Shown here: positions 24,277 through 33,040 of the stretch, in pieces
Layout of the letters: each line of letters begins with the position of its first letter
How positions within the stretch are numbered: position 1 is the first letter of the stretch
Source: Rhodonellum sp041748555
GTDB lineage: Bacteria; Bacteroidota; Bacteroidia; Cytophagales; Cyclobacteriaceae
Direction of reading: 5' to 3'
Assembly: GCA_041748555.1 (NCBI GenBank)
Contig: JBGTDA010000079.1
Span: forward strand, 1 to 38,355
DNA: 38,355 nucleotides
Translations under genes and position numbers: made by a program
Notes under the pieces: model-generated
Told to the model about the DNA's origin: nothing
What the model saw: only the letters and a program-made list of their open reading frames with translations
The model's database searches: none

Positions 24277-25413
24277 ATGAATCTTAATTTAAAGCTTGAA
24301 TCGCTGGATTATTCAAATCATTTATTGCTCAACCCCAAAAAGCCTGAGGATTCCAATTATATTAAAGAACTTAGTGAAAGTCCCTTTATACAGGTACTCG
24401 ATACGCTGGACAGTCAGGTAACTGACCTAATTAAGCTTCAAAACCCAAGCACCAAATTTACTTCTTTTGAGTTGGAAAAAAAGGTCGAAATATTTTTTGG
24501 GATAGAAGATAGAGCTACTTATGGAAGCTGGGTTTATTATCCCTGGAAAAACACCTTGGTCCGTATTTTACCGGAACGGGAATTTATAGCCGTAAGGACA
24601 GCTAGAAACAAATTCAAAATTACGCAAGAAGAACAGGATCTCTTATCCACAAAAAAAATAGGAATCATAGGTCTATCAGTTGGACAGAGTGTAGCCATCA
24701 GTCTGGCCATGGAAAGGTCCTTCGGTGAATTGAGAATAGCTGATTTTGATATGTTGGAGCTTGGTAATATGAATCGATTGCGAACAAGTATTACAAATAT
24801 TGGAATTGAAAAAACTCAAATTGTGGTTAGGGAAATTGCGGAAATAGATCCGTATTTGAAAGTCACTGTATTTGATAAGGGCATAAATGATGAAAATATA
24901 GAACAGTTTTTTTGTGAGGGGGGAAATTTGGATGTTTTAATTGAGGAATGTGATAATATAGAAGTTAAAATTAAGTGCAGATTAAAAGCGAAGTATTTGG
25001 GAATTCCAGTTCTAATGGATACAAGTGATAGAGGAATGATTGATATAGAGCGTTTTGATTTAGAACCTGACAGACCAATATTTCATGGCATGCTTTGTAA
25101 AATGGCGAATGAAAATAACATGTTGGAAGCTTCTAACGAAAACAAACAAAAAATGATTTTAACTATTTTGGATTATGAAAATATTTCTGAAAGAGGGAAA
25201 ATAAGCATAAATGAAATTGGAAAGAGTATAACTACTTGGCCTCAACTGGGTTCTGCGGTTATTTTGGGTGGAGCGATTTGTGCTCATTATGCAAGAGAAA
25301 TCATTTGTGGAGAAAAAATTGAATCGGGTAGAGCATATGTAGATTTGGATATATTCTTTAAAAAAAGAAATGAAAGTAAAAATCAGGGTTGTGAGAGCAA
25401 TCTCCTCAATTGA
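24277..25413 (+). CDS. ThiF/E1-like protein, Rv1355c (MoeY)-type, without nitroreductase domain
   Basis: A 378-residue protein related to the ThiF half of the Rv1355c/MoeY family. An N-terminal region (about 1-125) with WVYYPWKNTLVRILPEREF precedes the nucleotide-binding fold IGIIGLSVGQSVAISLAMER. The fold continues with LRIADFDMLELGNMNRLR, EECDNIEVK, MDTSDRGMIDIERFDLEPDR and FHGMLC. ThiF/E1 proteins adenylate carboxyl groups or C-termini. The zinc CxxC pairs of canonical ThiF/MoeB are not seen, and the nitroreductase domain of long Rv1355c proteins is absent. It is the first of four overlapping genes (44-nt overlap with the next), in AT-rich sequence. A role in activating a small molecule or peptide for the adjacent acyltransferase-like protein is inference. 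Confidence 0.78.
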   Translation: MNLNLKLESLDYSNHLLLNPKKPEDSNYIKELSESPFIQVLDTLDSQVTDLIKLQNPSTKFTSFELEKKVEIFFGIEDRATYGSWVYYPWKNTLVRILPEREFIAVRTARNKFKITQEEQDLLSTKKIGIIGLSVGQSVAISLAMERSFGELRIADFDMLELGNMNRLRTSITNIGIEKTQIVVREIAEIDPYLKVTVFDKGINDENIEQFFCEGGNLDVLIEECDNIEVKIKCRLKAKYLGIPVLMDTSDRGMIDIERFDLEPDRPIFHGMLCKMANENNMLEASNENKQKMILTILDYENISERGKISINEIGKSITTWPQLGSAVILGGAICAHYAREIICGEKIESGRAYVDLDIFFKKRNESKNQGCESNLLN

Positions 25414-26068
25414 AGAAACAGAAAAATATATTGAAGGTCATTTCAGGGTTTTGGAATCCTATGGAGTTACAAAAGTTACATCAGCAGATCGATCATGGGC
25501 GCTAAATCCAAATGTTTATCTTTTACTCGTTGAATCGCTTGACGAAGAATGTAAAATCTTAGGGGGAGGAAGAATCCAGTTGAGAAACGAAAACTTCCCA
25601 CTTCCCCTTGAAAGCGCAATCTTTGAAAAGGATGAAAGTATTGTTGAGTATATGAAGAGATTTCAAAATCTTGAAGTTGCTGAATATTGTGGGTTGTGGA
25701 ATTCAAGAGAAGTTTCCGGATTTGGAATAGGAAGTATTTATTTAATCAGAATAGGCGTTGCGCTAACTTCATTTTTAAAATTGAAATGTTTAATGGCTTT
25801 TTGCTCACCTTTTACTGTTGCAAATTCACAGGCGGTTGGATTGAAAATTATTGAATGTTTAGGTGATAAAGGAACATTTCTATATCCCAAAGAGGGATTG
25901 ATAGCTACTATTATGGAGGTCAATGATGTCTATAACCTAGCTTTGGCAAAAGAAGATGAAAGGGATTTCATTTTTGATTTAAGAGATAATCCTAAACAAA
26001 TTAAAAAGCTTCAAAGTAAAATGGGAGAATTACATGTAGAGTTTGATTTAAATCTGGATAATTTATGA
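25370..26068 (+). CDS. GNAT/acyl-synthase-like protein (possible signal synthase)
   Basis: A 232-residue soluble protein, start at the ATG at 25370 inside the ThiF gene. The order of elements resembles GNAT-fold N-acyl synthases of the autoinducer synthase/FeeM type: an N-terminal strand with VRAISSIEETEKYIEGHF, then CKILGGGRIQLRNENFPLP, then AEYCGLWNSREVSGFGIGS. After these come a helix and the strand LKCLMAFCSPFTVANSQAVG, followed by GLKIIECLG. No single diagnostic residue fixes the substrate. Overlaps with ThiF (44 nt) and the kinase gene (ATGA, 4 nt) imply coordinated translation. If it makes an acylated signal, the 7TM receptor kinase directly downstream is the natural sensor. Medium confidence in the fold, low in the product. 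Confidence 0.55.
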   Translation: MKVKIRVVRAISSIEETEKYIEGHFRVLESYGVTKVTSADRSWALNPNVYLLLVESLDEECKILGGGRIQLRNENFPLPLESAIFEKDESIVEYMKRFQNLEVAEYCGLWNSREVSGFGIGSIYLIRIGVALTSFLKLKCLMAFCSPFTVANSQAVGLKIIECLGDKGTFLYPKEGLIATIMEVNDVYNLALAKEDERDFIFDLRDNPKQIKKLQSKMGELHVEFDLNLDNL

Positions 26069-28191
26069 GTTGGAAAAAACTACAACGGCAGCCAATTATT
26101 ATTGGTTTCACTGTGATCACAATAGTTTTTTTTCCAGTAATGGCTTATTTTGTATCAATTGAAAATGATTCCATTTTTGAAGTTACCGAATATAAAATTT
26201 ACAATTCTTCCAAATTTGATGTGGTTGTTGGTGAAGAAATAACCAATCAAACTTACCTCAATCTTGGATTTGTGAATGAAGTCTTTTTGAGTTTTAATAT
26301 TAGCGAAGCGTTTGAATTGAATGATGAAATTATTCTAGAAATAAAGAACCCGACTTTTAGAGAAGTTTTAATTTATCAAAAAGATGACAGTGGGGGCCTG
26401 AAATTAATTGATAAAGCAGGAACTGATTTTGGGATGACCAATTTGTTTTCAAGCCCGAATCCTTTGTTTACCCTTACAAAAAATGATCAGTTTGAGGAGG
26501 ATATCTATCTAAAAATTAGTTCTTTTGAACCGATTAGATTTAAGATTTCAACAACACCACTATCTATATTTCATTTTAATTACAATCAAAGAATATTATT
26601 TATAAGTTGTTATATAGGGGTGATGTTTGCGCTTTTTCTCTATAATTTTATTTTATTCTTTTTGATTCGAGATAGAGTTTATTTTGTGTATTCTGTATAC
26701 ATTTTATTTATAGCACTTGCACAACTCTCTTTATTGGGATATTCATTTTATTATTTCCTAGGTCAAAATTCTAAAATATATGAAATAAGTATTATAGGGT
26801 TTTCAGCTGTTGCAGGGGTTGCTGGAATTTCATTTATGAGAATGTTTCTTAAAACGGAAACCTTTACGCCTCTTATAGACAAATTTCTTATTATAAATAT
26901 TATTTTCTATGTCACCGCTTTCATTTTTAGGGTATTAAATTTTATTCAATTAAGCTATACATTAACTGACATTTCCGGATTAATGGTAACAGTGTTTTTT
27001 TTGATATCTGCAACTATTATCGCAAAAAAAGGTTATCGGCCTGCTATGTATTTTTTAATAGGATGGATGCTTTTTTTTATTGGATTAGTAGTGTTCATTC
27101 TTCAAAATCAAGGTATAATAAAATTAGATTTAGCTGCAAATTTCCCGATGCTTGTTGGAACTGCTATGGAGGCGATACTTCTGTCTCTCGCCCTTGCAGA
27201 CAGGATTAATATCCTGAAAAAAGAAAAGGAAGATGAACAGCATGAAAAGCTTGAAATTTTAAAAGAAAACGAACGCCTCATCAAAGAACAAAACACTAAC
27301 CTCGAGCAAAAAGTAAAAATCCGCACCGAAGAACTTGAAGAAACGCTTTTCAATCTTCAAAATACCCAAACGCAGTTGGTAAATCAGGAAAAAATGGCTT
27401 CCTTAGGTCAATTAACTGCCGGAATTGCGCATGAAATCAATAATCCGATCAACTTTGTGAGTTCCAATATTTCCCCCTTGAAAAGAGATATTCAGGATCT
27501 GTTGGAAGTGGTGGATAAGTATAGGGAACTCGGTAAATCTGAATTTTCTGTCCAATCCAAAAAAGAAATTGACAGTCTGGAAGAAGACCTGGAACTGGAT
27601 TATATCCTTACCGAAATCGAGCAGTTGTTGAAAGGCATGGAGGACGGTGCCAAAAGGACGGTTGAAATTGTCAAAGGGCTGAGGTTATTTTCAAGGGTTG
27701 ATGAACAGGATGTCAAAAAAGTCGACCTTCATGACGGGATTAACAGCACCCTGATATTGCTCAACAGCTCCATGTCAGGCAGAATAAAGATCGTTAAGGA
27801 TTATGAGGTTATACCTTTGGTCGAGTGTCTTGCGGGTAAGATCAACCAGGTTTTTATGAATATCATAACCAATGCAATTCACGCACTTACGGACCATCTT
27901 GATGTAAATCCGGAACCTGTAATTACAATCAGGTCACGGTATCTCGATGATCATGTCTGTATCGAAATAGAGGACAATGGTCCCGGAATGCCCGAACACG
28001 TCAAACAGCGTATTTTCGAACCCTTTTTCACAACAAAAGCTGTCGGGAAAGGTACCGGGCTTGGATTATCCATTGTTTATACCATAATTGAAAACCATAA
28101 AGGAATATTGGAAGTTTTTTCCTCAGAGGGTAAAGGAACCAAATTTTCTATTACTTTACCTATTTACCAATTAACACCACAAAATGACTAA
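26065..28191 (+). CDS. 7TM-DISM sensor histidine kinase
   Basis: A 708-residue membrane kinase. A signal-anchor helix (about 11-31) leads to an extracellular beta-sandwich of DISM type (about 40-175), then seven hydrophobic segments between about 180 and 375 (for example LFISCYIGVMFALFLYNFIL). A coiled coil with KEKEDEQHEKLEIL extends to about 430. The dimerisation/phosphoacceptor domain has MASLGQLTAGIAHEINNPIN with His456. The ATPase domain has N and G boxes, VFMNIITNAIHAL with DNGPGM, and TGLGLSIVY. 7TMR-DISM receptors usually sense small extracellular ligands, often carbohydrates or lipids. The gene overlaps both neighbours (4 and 8 nt). The membrane part is markedly AT-richer than the kinase part. 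Confidence 0.92.
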   Translation: MSWKKLQRQPIIIGFTVITIVFFPVMAYFVSIENDSIFEVTEYKIYNSSKFDVVVGEEITNQTYLNLGFVNEVFLSFNISEAFELNDEIILEIKNPTFREVLIYQKDDSGGLKLIDKAGTDFGMTNLFSSPNPLFTLTKNDQFEEDIYLKISSFEPIRFKISTTPLSIFHFNYNQRILFISCYIGVMFALFLYNFILFFLIRDRVYFVYSVYILFIALAQLSLLGYSFYYFLGQNSKIYEISIIGFSAVAGVAGISFMRMFLKTETFTPLIDKFLIINIIFYVTAFIFRVLNFIQLSYTLTDISGLMVTVFFLISATIIAKKGYRPAMYFLIGWMLFFIGLVVFILQNQGIIKLDLAANFPMLVGTAMEAILLSLALADRINILKKEKEDEQHEKLEILKENERLIKEQNTNLEQKVKIRTEELEETLFNLQNTQTQLVNQEKMASLGQLTAGIAHEINNPINFVSSNISPLKRDIQDLLEVVDKYRELGKSEFSVQSKKEIDSLEEDLELDYILTEIEQLLKGMEDGAKRTVEIVKGLRLFSRVDEQDVKKVDLHDGINSTLILLNSSMSGRIKIVKDYEVIPLVECLAGKINQVFMNIITNAIHALTDHLDVNPEPVITIRSRYLDDHVCIEIEDNGPGMPEHVKQRIFEPFFTTKAVGKGTGLGLSIVYTIIENHKGILEVFSSEGKGTKFSITLPIYQLTPQND

Positions 28192-29275
28192 CAGGATTCA
28201 TGTACTTTATATTGATGACGAAGACAACAACCTTAATTCTTTTAAGGCAAGTTTAAGAAAGGATTTTAAAGTCATTACCGCCATCAACGCTGAGGAAGGT
28301 TTGAAAATTGCCGAAACGGAAGAACTCCATGTCGTTATTGCCGATCAGAGGATGCCGGGAATGACAGGTGTAGAGTTTTTTGAAAAATTGATGCTTATCA
28401 ATCCTGATCCGATAAGGATATTGCTTACCGGATATTCGGATATCGCCAGTGTAATTGATGCGATCAATAAAGGTGAAGTTTATCGTTTTATTGACAAACC
28501 CTGGAATCTTGAGCAAATAAAAAATGCCATTAAAAATGCGGCAGACATTTACTTTACCAAAAAAGAACTCAAAGATAAAAACGAAAGGTTGAAGAAAGTA
28601 CATTCAGAGATGAACCAGTTTGTTTACAGTCTTTCCCATGAACTTAGAGGTCCACTGATGAGTATCTCGGGAGTTTCCAAATTGGCGAAAATGGAGACTA
28701 AAGACCCGGAAATTCTGGAATATTTTGACATGATCGATTCGGCCACGCTACGCTTGGATGACTTTATCTATAAAATGCTGGACTTTTACAGATCCACAAA
28801 GATTGAAAACAAAGTTACAGAGATTGATTTTTCGGACATTGTAAACAGTCAAATGGACACATACAGAGAGAAGTGGGATTTGGAGAAAATTGAACTGAAT
28901 GTAAATATTGATCAAGCTGAGCCTTTTTATTCAGATGATGCTAAAATCCGGGTGATTTTAAATAATCTTTTCAGTAACGCCTACCAATTTCAAAAGGAAG
29001 GAAGTGGCAGCAAATTTATAAACCTGACCATTGTTGTAAAAAATAAACTGGCCGTTATTACCATTGAAGACAATGGAATTGGTATTGAAGAAAAACACCA
29101 TCCTATTATCTTCAATCTTTTCCAAAGAGCTACCCAAAAAAATGTTGGTTCGGGGTTGGGGCTTTATATGGTGAAGGAATCTGTTACGCAGATGGGTGGA
29201 AAAATCCAGCTTACTTCCCAAATAGATCATGGCGCAATTTTCATGGTTAGCTTGCCTTCCTTGGAATTATTATAG
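28184..29275 (+). CDS. REC-histidine kinase hybrid
   Basis: A 363-residue soluble protein with a receiver domain first (acidic pair Asp11/Asp12, phosphoacceptor Asp54 in VVIADQRMPGM, Lys in FIDKPWN) and a histidine kinase after it. The kinase has His152 in YSLSHELRGPLMS, the N box VILNNLFSNAYQFQ, G1 DNGIGIEE and G2 GSGLGLYMV. Proteins of this order receive phosphate from an upstream kinase and pass it on or change kinase activity. It starts 8 nt before the end of the 7TM kinase gene, the likely donor. Its receiver is a close paralogue of the single-domain regulator at 23583-24056, so the two probably form a branched relay. Confidence 0.92.
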   Translation: MTNRIHVLYIDDEDNNLNSFKASLRKDFKVITAINAEEGLKIAETEELHVVIADQRMPGMTGVEFFEKLMLINPDPIRILLTGYSDIASVIDAINKGEVYRFIDKPWNLEQIKNAIKNAADIYFTKKELKDKNERLKKVHSEMNQFVYSLSHELRGPLMSISGVSKLAKMETKDPEILEYFDMIDSATLRLDDFIYKMLDFYRSTKIENKVTEIDFSDIVNSQMDTYREKWDLEKIELNVNIDQAEPFYSDDAKIRVILNNLFSNAYQFQKEGSGSKFINLTIVVKNKLAVITIEDNGIGIEEKHHPIIFNLFQRATQKNVGSGLGLYMVKESVTQMGGKIQLTSQIDHGAIFMVSLPSLELL

Positions 29276-29301
29276 CGGGAATAGACCAATGTTTTCGGGC
29301 T

Positions 29302-29330
29302 TTTGAAATAATTAATTATTACTAATTTTG
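29302..29330 (+). promoter_or_regulatory. Bacteroidota-type promoter upstream of ppa
   Basis: TTTG at 29302-29305 is followed after 17 bp by TAATTTTG at 29323-29330, a full match to the TAnnTTTG -7 element. The start codon of ppa is 88 bp downstream, so an untranslated leader of about 80 nt is expected. No other gene start lies between. Confidence 0.55.
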
Positions 29331-29418
29331 ACCTTCTTGCGAAGCATTTTTTGTTCCATTGGGATTTGGTTTTAAATTGCGGCCAATTTTGAATATAAAA
29401 CTATAAAAGTTTTTAGAT

Positions 29419-29958
29419 ATGATGAATCCCTGGCACGATGTGCAAATAGGTAATGGTGCACCCGATGTGGTCACAGGAGTTATTGAAATCCCCAAAGGAA
29501 GTAAAGGGAAATATGAACTGGACAAAGATACCGGCATGTTACTCTTGGACAGGGTTCTTTTTTCAGCAGTCCATTACCCTGCAAATTATGGATTTATTCC
29601 TCAGACATTCTGTGAAGACCATGATCCTTTGGATATACTGATAATTTCACAGATTGATATTCCTTCCATGACTTTGGTAAGAGCCAAGGTAATAGGCGTT
29701 ATGAGGATGCTGGATGGGGGTGAAGCAGATGATAAAATCATTGCAGTTGCCGCAGATGATCAATCCGTTAATTACATTGACGACATTGACGATTTACCGC
29801 CGCATTTGATGAAGGAGGTACATGGGTTTTTTGAAGATTATAAAAAGCTGGAAAATAAAGAAGTAAAAGTTGAGGACTTTTTGGGAAAAAAAGAAGCTTT
29901 TAGAATAATTAAGGAAAGCATTGATTTATATAACAGGACTTTCCGCGACAAGAAATAA
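29419..29958 (+). CDS. ppa: Inorganic pyrophosphatase, family I
   Basis: Splits pyrophosphate to two phosphates in the cytoplasm, pulling biosynthetic reactions forward. The 179-residue protein is of normal length and has the family I signatures: IEIPKGSKGKYELDKDTG at the substrate site, LFSAVHYPANYGFIPQT, and the metal loop DHDPLDILII. DGGEADDKIIAV and a YKKLENKEVKVEDF segment complete the fold. Two ATGs (29419 and 29422) are equivalent starts. It is monocistronic, with a promoter upstream and a hairpin terminator 8 bp after its stop. Confidence 0.96.
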   Translation: MMNPWHDVQIGNGAPDVVTGVIEIPKGSKGKYELDKDTGMLLLDRVLFSAVHYPANYGFIPQTFCEDHDPLDILIISQIDIPSMTLVRAKVIGVMRMLDGGEADDKIIAVAADDQSVNYIDDIDDLPPHLMKEVHGFFEDYKKLENKEVKVEDFLGKKEAFRIIKESIDLYNRTFRDKK

Positions 29959-29965
29959 ACAGAAA

Positions 29966-29994
29966 GCCTGATTGAAATCCATTCAGGCCTTTTT
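29966..29994 (+). terminator. Intrinsic terminator after ppa
   Basis: GCCTGA (29966-29971) and TCAGGC (29983-29988) form a 6-bp stem with an 11-nt loop, followed by CTTTTT (29989-29994). It lies directly after the ppa stop and overlaps the last codons of the converging membrane protein gene. Confidence 0.75.
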
Positions 29995-30438
29995 GTTGAT
30001 ATTCTTTTTGGATATTTTTCTATTCATGAATTCAAAAAATTCCTGATAGTTTTCATGTTCATGATTGCTGATGGCAATAGAATTTTTGTCGTCAAAAACA
30101 ATTGTCAGCTGGCGGAATTCTTTTTTATTGGCCATTATCCGTTCCTCTTCCCAAACCAAAACCTGACTTAGGGAATAGGTTTTAGAAAATCCGCGAATCG
30201 GTAGACGAATGGATATATTATCTTTTCCGGCTGAAACGAACTTATATCCTGCCATCATTTTTACCAAAAGCAAAAGAAGCACTACAGTCAGAAATGAGCA
30301 GCCGATCAAATAAAAAACCAATCCATAGGATCTTTTGGTCGCAAAATCGTTGAGCAGAAATACCAATCCGCTGATCAGAATAATCAACACCATTCCAAGT
30401 GAGAAGTATGTACTGCTTTTGGGTTTACATTGAATCAT
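29983..30438 (-). CDS. Small membrane protein, possible bacterial PH-like domain
   Basis: A 151-residue protein with two transmembrane helices (about 12-30 and 40-60), followed by a soluble part of about 85 residues. The soluble part has alternating strand patterns, with KFVSAGKDNISIRLP, a YSLSQVLVWEEERI segment and RQLTIVFDDKNSIAIS. This resembles the small inner-membrane proteins with a bacterial PH-like domain, but I cannot name the family firmly. It overlaps the acpH stop by 4 nt (ATGA), so it is translated with acpH. Its stop codon is inside the terminator hairpin of the converging ppa gene. Confidence 0.72.
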   Translation of the reverse strand: MIQCKPKSSTYFSLGMVLIILISGLVFLLNDFATKRSYGLVFYLIGCSFLTVVLLLLLVKMMAGYKFVSAGKDNISIRLPIRGFSKTYSLSQVLVWEEERIMANKKEFRQLTIVFDDKNSIAISNHEHENYQEFFEFMNRKISKKNINKKA

Positions 30439-31031
30439 ATATCTGCTTTTAATTCTTCCAGTCTTTTTTTAGAATAGGAAACCAAATCTTCAAAAAAGTC
30501 CCCAAAGTGGATTCTCAGAAATTCATGATGTGTATCCAAAAAAATATGGGCCGTTTCCATTTTTGAATCAAACCGGGTTCTTTTGGACATTCCTGTCATC
30601 GCCCTGCGAATCCCATCAATTTTGCTGTAACCATATAGCCAGTTATAATGCTTCATGTATTCATAGGACTTGAGGAAATTTTCAGGTAAAATATCAATAT
30701 GCTCATCTATGATCGCATACACTTCCTGTGCGAATATATCCAGTGGTTTCTCATGATAATTGTGCCAGTATCGACCCAAAAAATAGTCAAAATACATGTC
30801 TGTGATGACAACAGAATACCTTCCATATTCCGGTTTTAAGATGCTTTGGGCCTCTTTGACTACAGGGTGTTTGTCAGTAAAATTGTCAATTTCCCGATGA
30901 AGCAAAATTCCGATAACCACTTTGCGTTCATAATTATCTTCCACAGTACCTCGCACAAAATCACCGATGAAATTCCCGATCAATACTTCAGGATCACCAA
31001 AGGATAAATAAGCGTGAGCGAGAAAATTCAT
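30435..31031 (-). CDS. acpH: Acyl carrier protein phosphodiesterase-like (DUF479)
   Basis: A 198-residue protein of the AcpH/DUF479 family, which removes the phosphopantetheine arm from acyl carrier protein. It is recognised by MNFLAHAYLSFG at the N-terminus, then LIGNFIGDFVRG, ILLHREIDNFTDKHPVV, VITDMYFDYFLGRYW and a central NWLYGYSKIDGIRRA. The His and Asp residues in these blocks are likely metal ligands of its HD-like fold. Length is normal. It is divergent from the helicase gene, with 75 bp between the starts, and heads a two-gene unit with the small membrane protein. Confidence 0.88.
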   Translation of the reverse strand: MNFLAHAYLSFGDPEVLIGNFIGDFVRGTVEDNYERKVVIGILLHREIDNFTDKHPVVKEAQSILKPEYGRYSVVITDMYFDYFLGRYWHNYHEKPLDIFAQEVYAIIDEHIDILPENFLKSYEYMKHYNWLYGYSKIDGIRRAMTGMSKRTRFDSKMETAHIFLDTHHEFLRIHFGDFFEDLVSYSKKRLEELKADI

Positions 31032-31106
31032 CTGGTCAAAAAGATTGGAAGAATTAGTAAAACCTCAATGTTATTGAATTAGTTTTGGACCTAAATTTAG
31101 TTATTG

Positions 31107-33035
31107 ATGTCAAATATTAAGGAAGAATTAAAGGTTTCTTTAAAACTTTTAAAACAGGAATGGGAGGAAGATCTTCAGCAATACAAGAAGAAATTTTTAT
31201 ATACCTCAATATCAGATAAAAAAAAGGAGGGTGTATGCTGGTATCCAATCAGGTTAAAAAATACCAAAATCGGTTTAGGGGAAAGAATTCTTGTCGAACT
31301 GGAGCGTTTTGATCTAAGTCAATACCACGCTTTCCAATCAGGGAAATCAGTTTCCGTTTTTTCAAATCATGAATTCTACCAAGGTCAGGAATTTCGGGTT
31401 GGCGGGGTGATCAATACCGTCAGAAAAGAAAGTATGGTGGTGACGATTCAGGCCGATGATGTGCCCGAATGGATGTCCGAAGGCAAAATCGGAGTCGATC
31501 TTCTCTTTGACGAAGCGAGCTACAGGGAAATGGAAAGTACGTTGAAAGCCGTAATCAAAGCGGAGAAAGGTAGATTGGGAGAATTGAAATCTGTTTTATT
31601 GGGAGGACGAAACCCTGCTTTTACGGAAATTCCTTTCATCCCAAACAACTTTTTGAATCCGGTGCAGAATGAAGCTTTGAATCTTGTTTTCAACGCGAAG
31701 GATGTGGCAATCATCCATGGACCTCCCGGGACAGGTAAAACTACAACCTTGATAGCGGCTATCGTAATGGCACTTAATCAGGAGCGTCAGGTTTTGGTCT
31801 GTGCCCCCAGTAATGCAGCAGTGGATTTATTGGTGGAAAAATTGATTGACCAAAACATATCCACCCTTAGGATAGGTCATCCTGCAAGAGTGGATGATAA
31901 AATTCTGGAGCAGACATTGGATGCGAAAATTGCTGCCCATGAAAGTTATAAGGATTTGAAGAAAATCCGCAAATCCGCTGAGGAGTATAAGCAGTTTGGC
32001 AAAAAATATAAGCGGAATTTTGGCCATGAGGAAAGACAACAACGAAAGCGCCTGATGGCAGAAGCAGGTAGGCTCCGGGAAGATGCCGAAAATCTCCGGG
32101 ATTACATTATCTATGATATATTTCAAAAAACACAGGTTATTGCAAGCACTTTGGCGGGTGCTTCCAATCAGGCACTCAAAGGGTTGAATTTTCCCATAGT
32201 TTTTATAGATGAGGCCGCACAGGGGCTGGAAGCTGCCACTTGGATACCCATCATCAAGGCTCAGAAGGTGGTGATGGCAGGTGACCATTGTCAGCTTCCT
32301 CCTACGATTAAATCTTACGAAGCGGCACAAAACGGCTTAAGTGAAACGCTTTTTGAAAAAGCCATCAAAAGAAATCCTATAGCGTCCAAGATGCTGGTGT
32401 TGCAATACCGAATGCCTGAAATGATAATGGGATTTTCCAGCAGGTTTTTTTATAAAAACAAATTGGTTGCTGCTGAAAACACCAAATCACATTTTTTGAA
32501 AGAAGATGAACCTGTTTTGGAATTTATCGATACCGCAGGAAGTGGATTCAGTGAACATATGGAGCCCGAATCACTGAGTAAACTCAATCTTGAAGAAGGC
32601 AAATTTACCTTATCATACCTGGAGCGTCTCCTTAAAAGAATAGGTATTGCCGAGCTGAAAATGAAAGGTTGGAATATAGGCTTGATCTCTCCTTATCGGG
32701 CTCAGGTACGGAAATTTCAAGAGCTGGTATTCGAAAGTTATGACTATCCTAATCTGAGATCATTTTCAGAATTGCTGACGATTGATTCCATTGATGGTTT
32801 TCAGGGGCAGGAAAGGGATATTATCATCATCAGCCTGGTCAGATCAAATGCCACAGGTGAAATAGGATTTCTGTCAGATACCAGAAGAATGAACGTAGCC
32901 CTTACCCGTGCAAAGCGTAAGCTTGTGGTAGTCGGCGACAGTGCTACTTTAAGCAGCCATCCTTTTTACAATGCATTTATGGATTATGTCGAAAAAGTGA
33001 ACTGCTACAAAAGCGTCTATGAATACTTAGAATGA
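31107..33035 (+). CDS. Superfamily 1 DNA/RNA helicase, IGHMBP2/Upf1-like
   Basis: A 642-residue helicase whose best start is the ATG at 31107 (a TTG one codon earlier is possible). An N-terminal beta-barrel-like region (about 1-190) precedes motif I IIHGPPGTGKTTTL. Motif II is IVFIDEAAQGLE, motif III VMAGDHCQLPPTI, then VLQYRMPEMIM, with DGFQGQERDIIIISLVRS and RMNVALTRAKRKLVVVGD as motifs V and VI. An insertion of charged helix (about 280-330) lies after motif Ia. IGHMBP2-like enzymes unwind DNA and RNA in the 5'-3' direction, and the bacterial role is not settled. It meets the converging DUF4924 gene with only 5 bp between stops. Confidence 0.92.
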   Translation: MSNIKEELKVSLKLLKQEWEEDLQQYKKKFLYTSISDKKKEGVCWYPIRLKNTKIGLGERILVELERFDLSQYHAFQSGKSVSVFSNHEFYQGQEFRVGGVINTVRKESMVVTIQADDVPEWMSEGKIGVDLLFDEASYREMESTLKAVIKAEKGRLGELKSVLLGGRNPAFTEIPFIPNNFLNPVQNEALNLVFNAKDVAIIHGPPGTGKTTTLIAAIVMALNQERQVLVCAPSNAAVDLLVEKLIDQNISTLRIGHPARVDDKILEQTLDAKIAAHESYKDLKKIRKSAEEYKQFGKKYKRNFGHEERQQRKRLMAEAGRLREDAENLRDYIIYDIFQKTQVIASTLAGASNQALKGLNFPIVFIDEAAQGLEAATWIPIIKAQKVVMAGDHCQLPPTIKSYEAAQNGLSETLFEKAIKRNPIASKMLVLQYRMPEMIMGFSSRFFYKNKLVAAENTKSHFLKEDEPVLEFIDTAGSGFSEHMEPESLSKLNLEEGKFTLSYLERLLKRIGIAELKMKGWNIGLISPYRAQVRKFQELVFESYDYPNLRSFSELLTIDSIDGFQGQERDIIIISLVRSNATGEIGFLSDTRRMNVALTRAKRKLVVVGDSATLSSHPFYNAFMDYVEKVNCYKSVYEYLE

Positions 33036-33040
33036 TGTTT

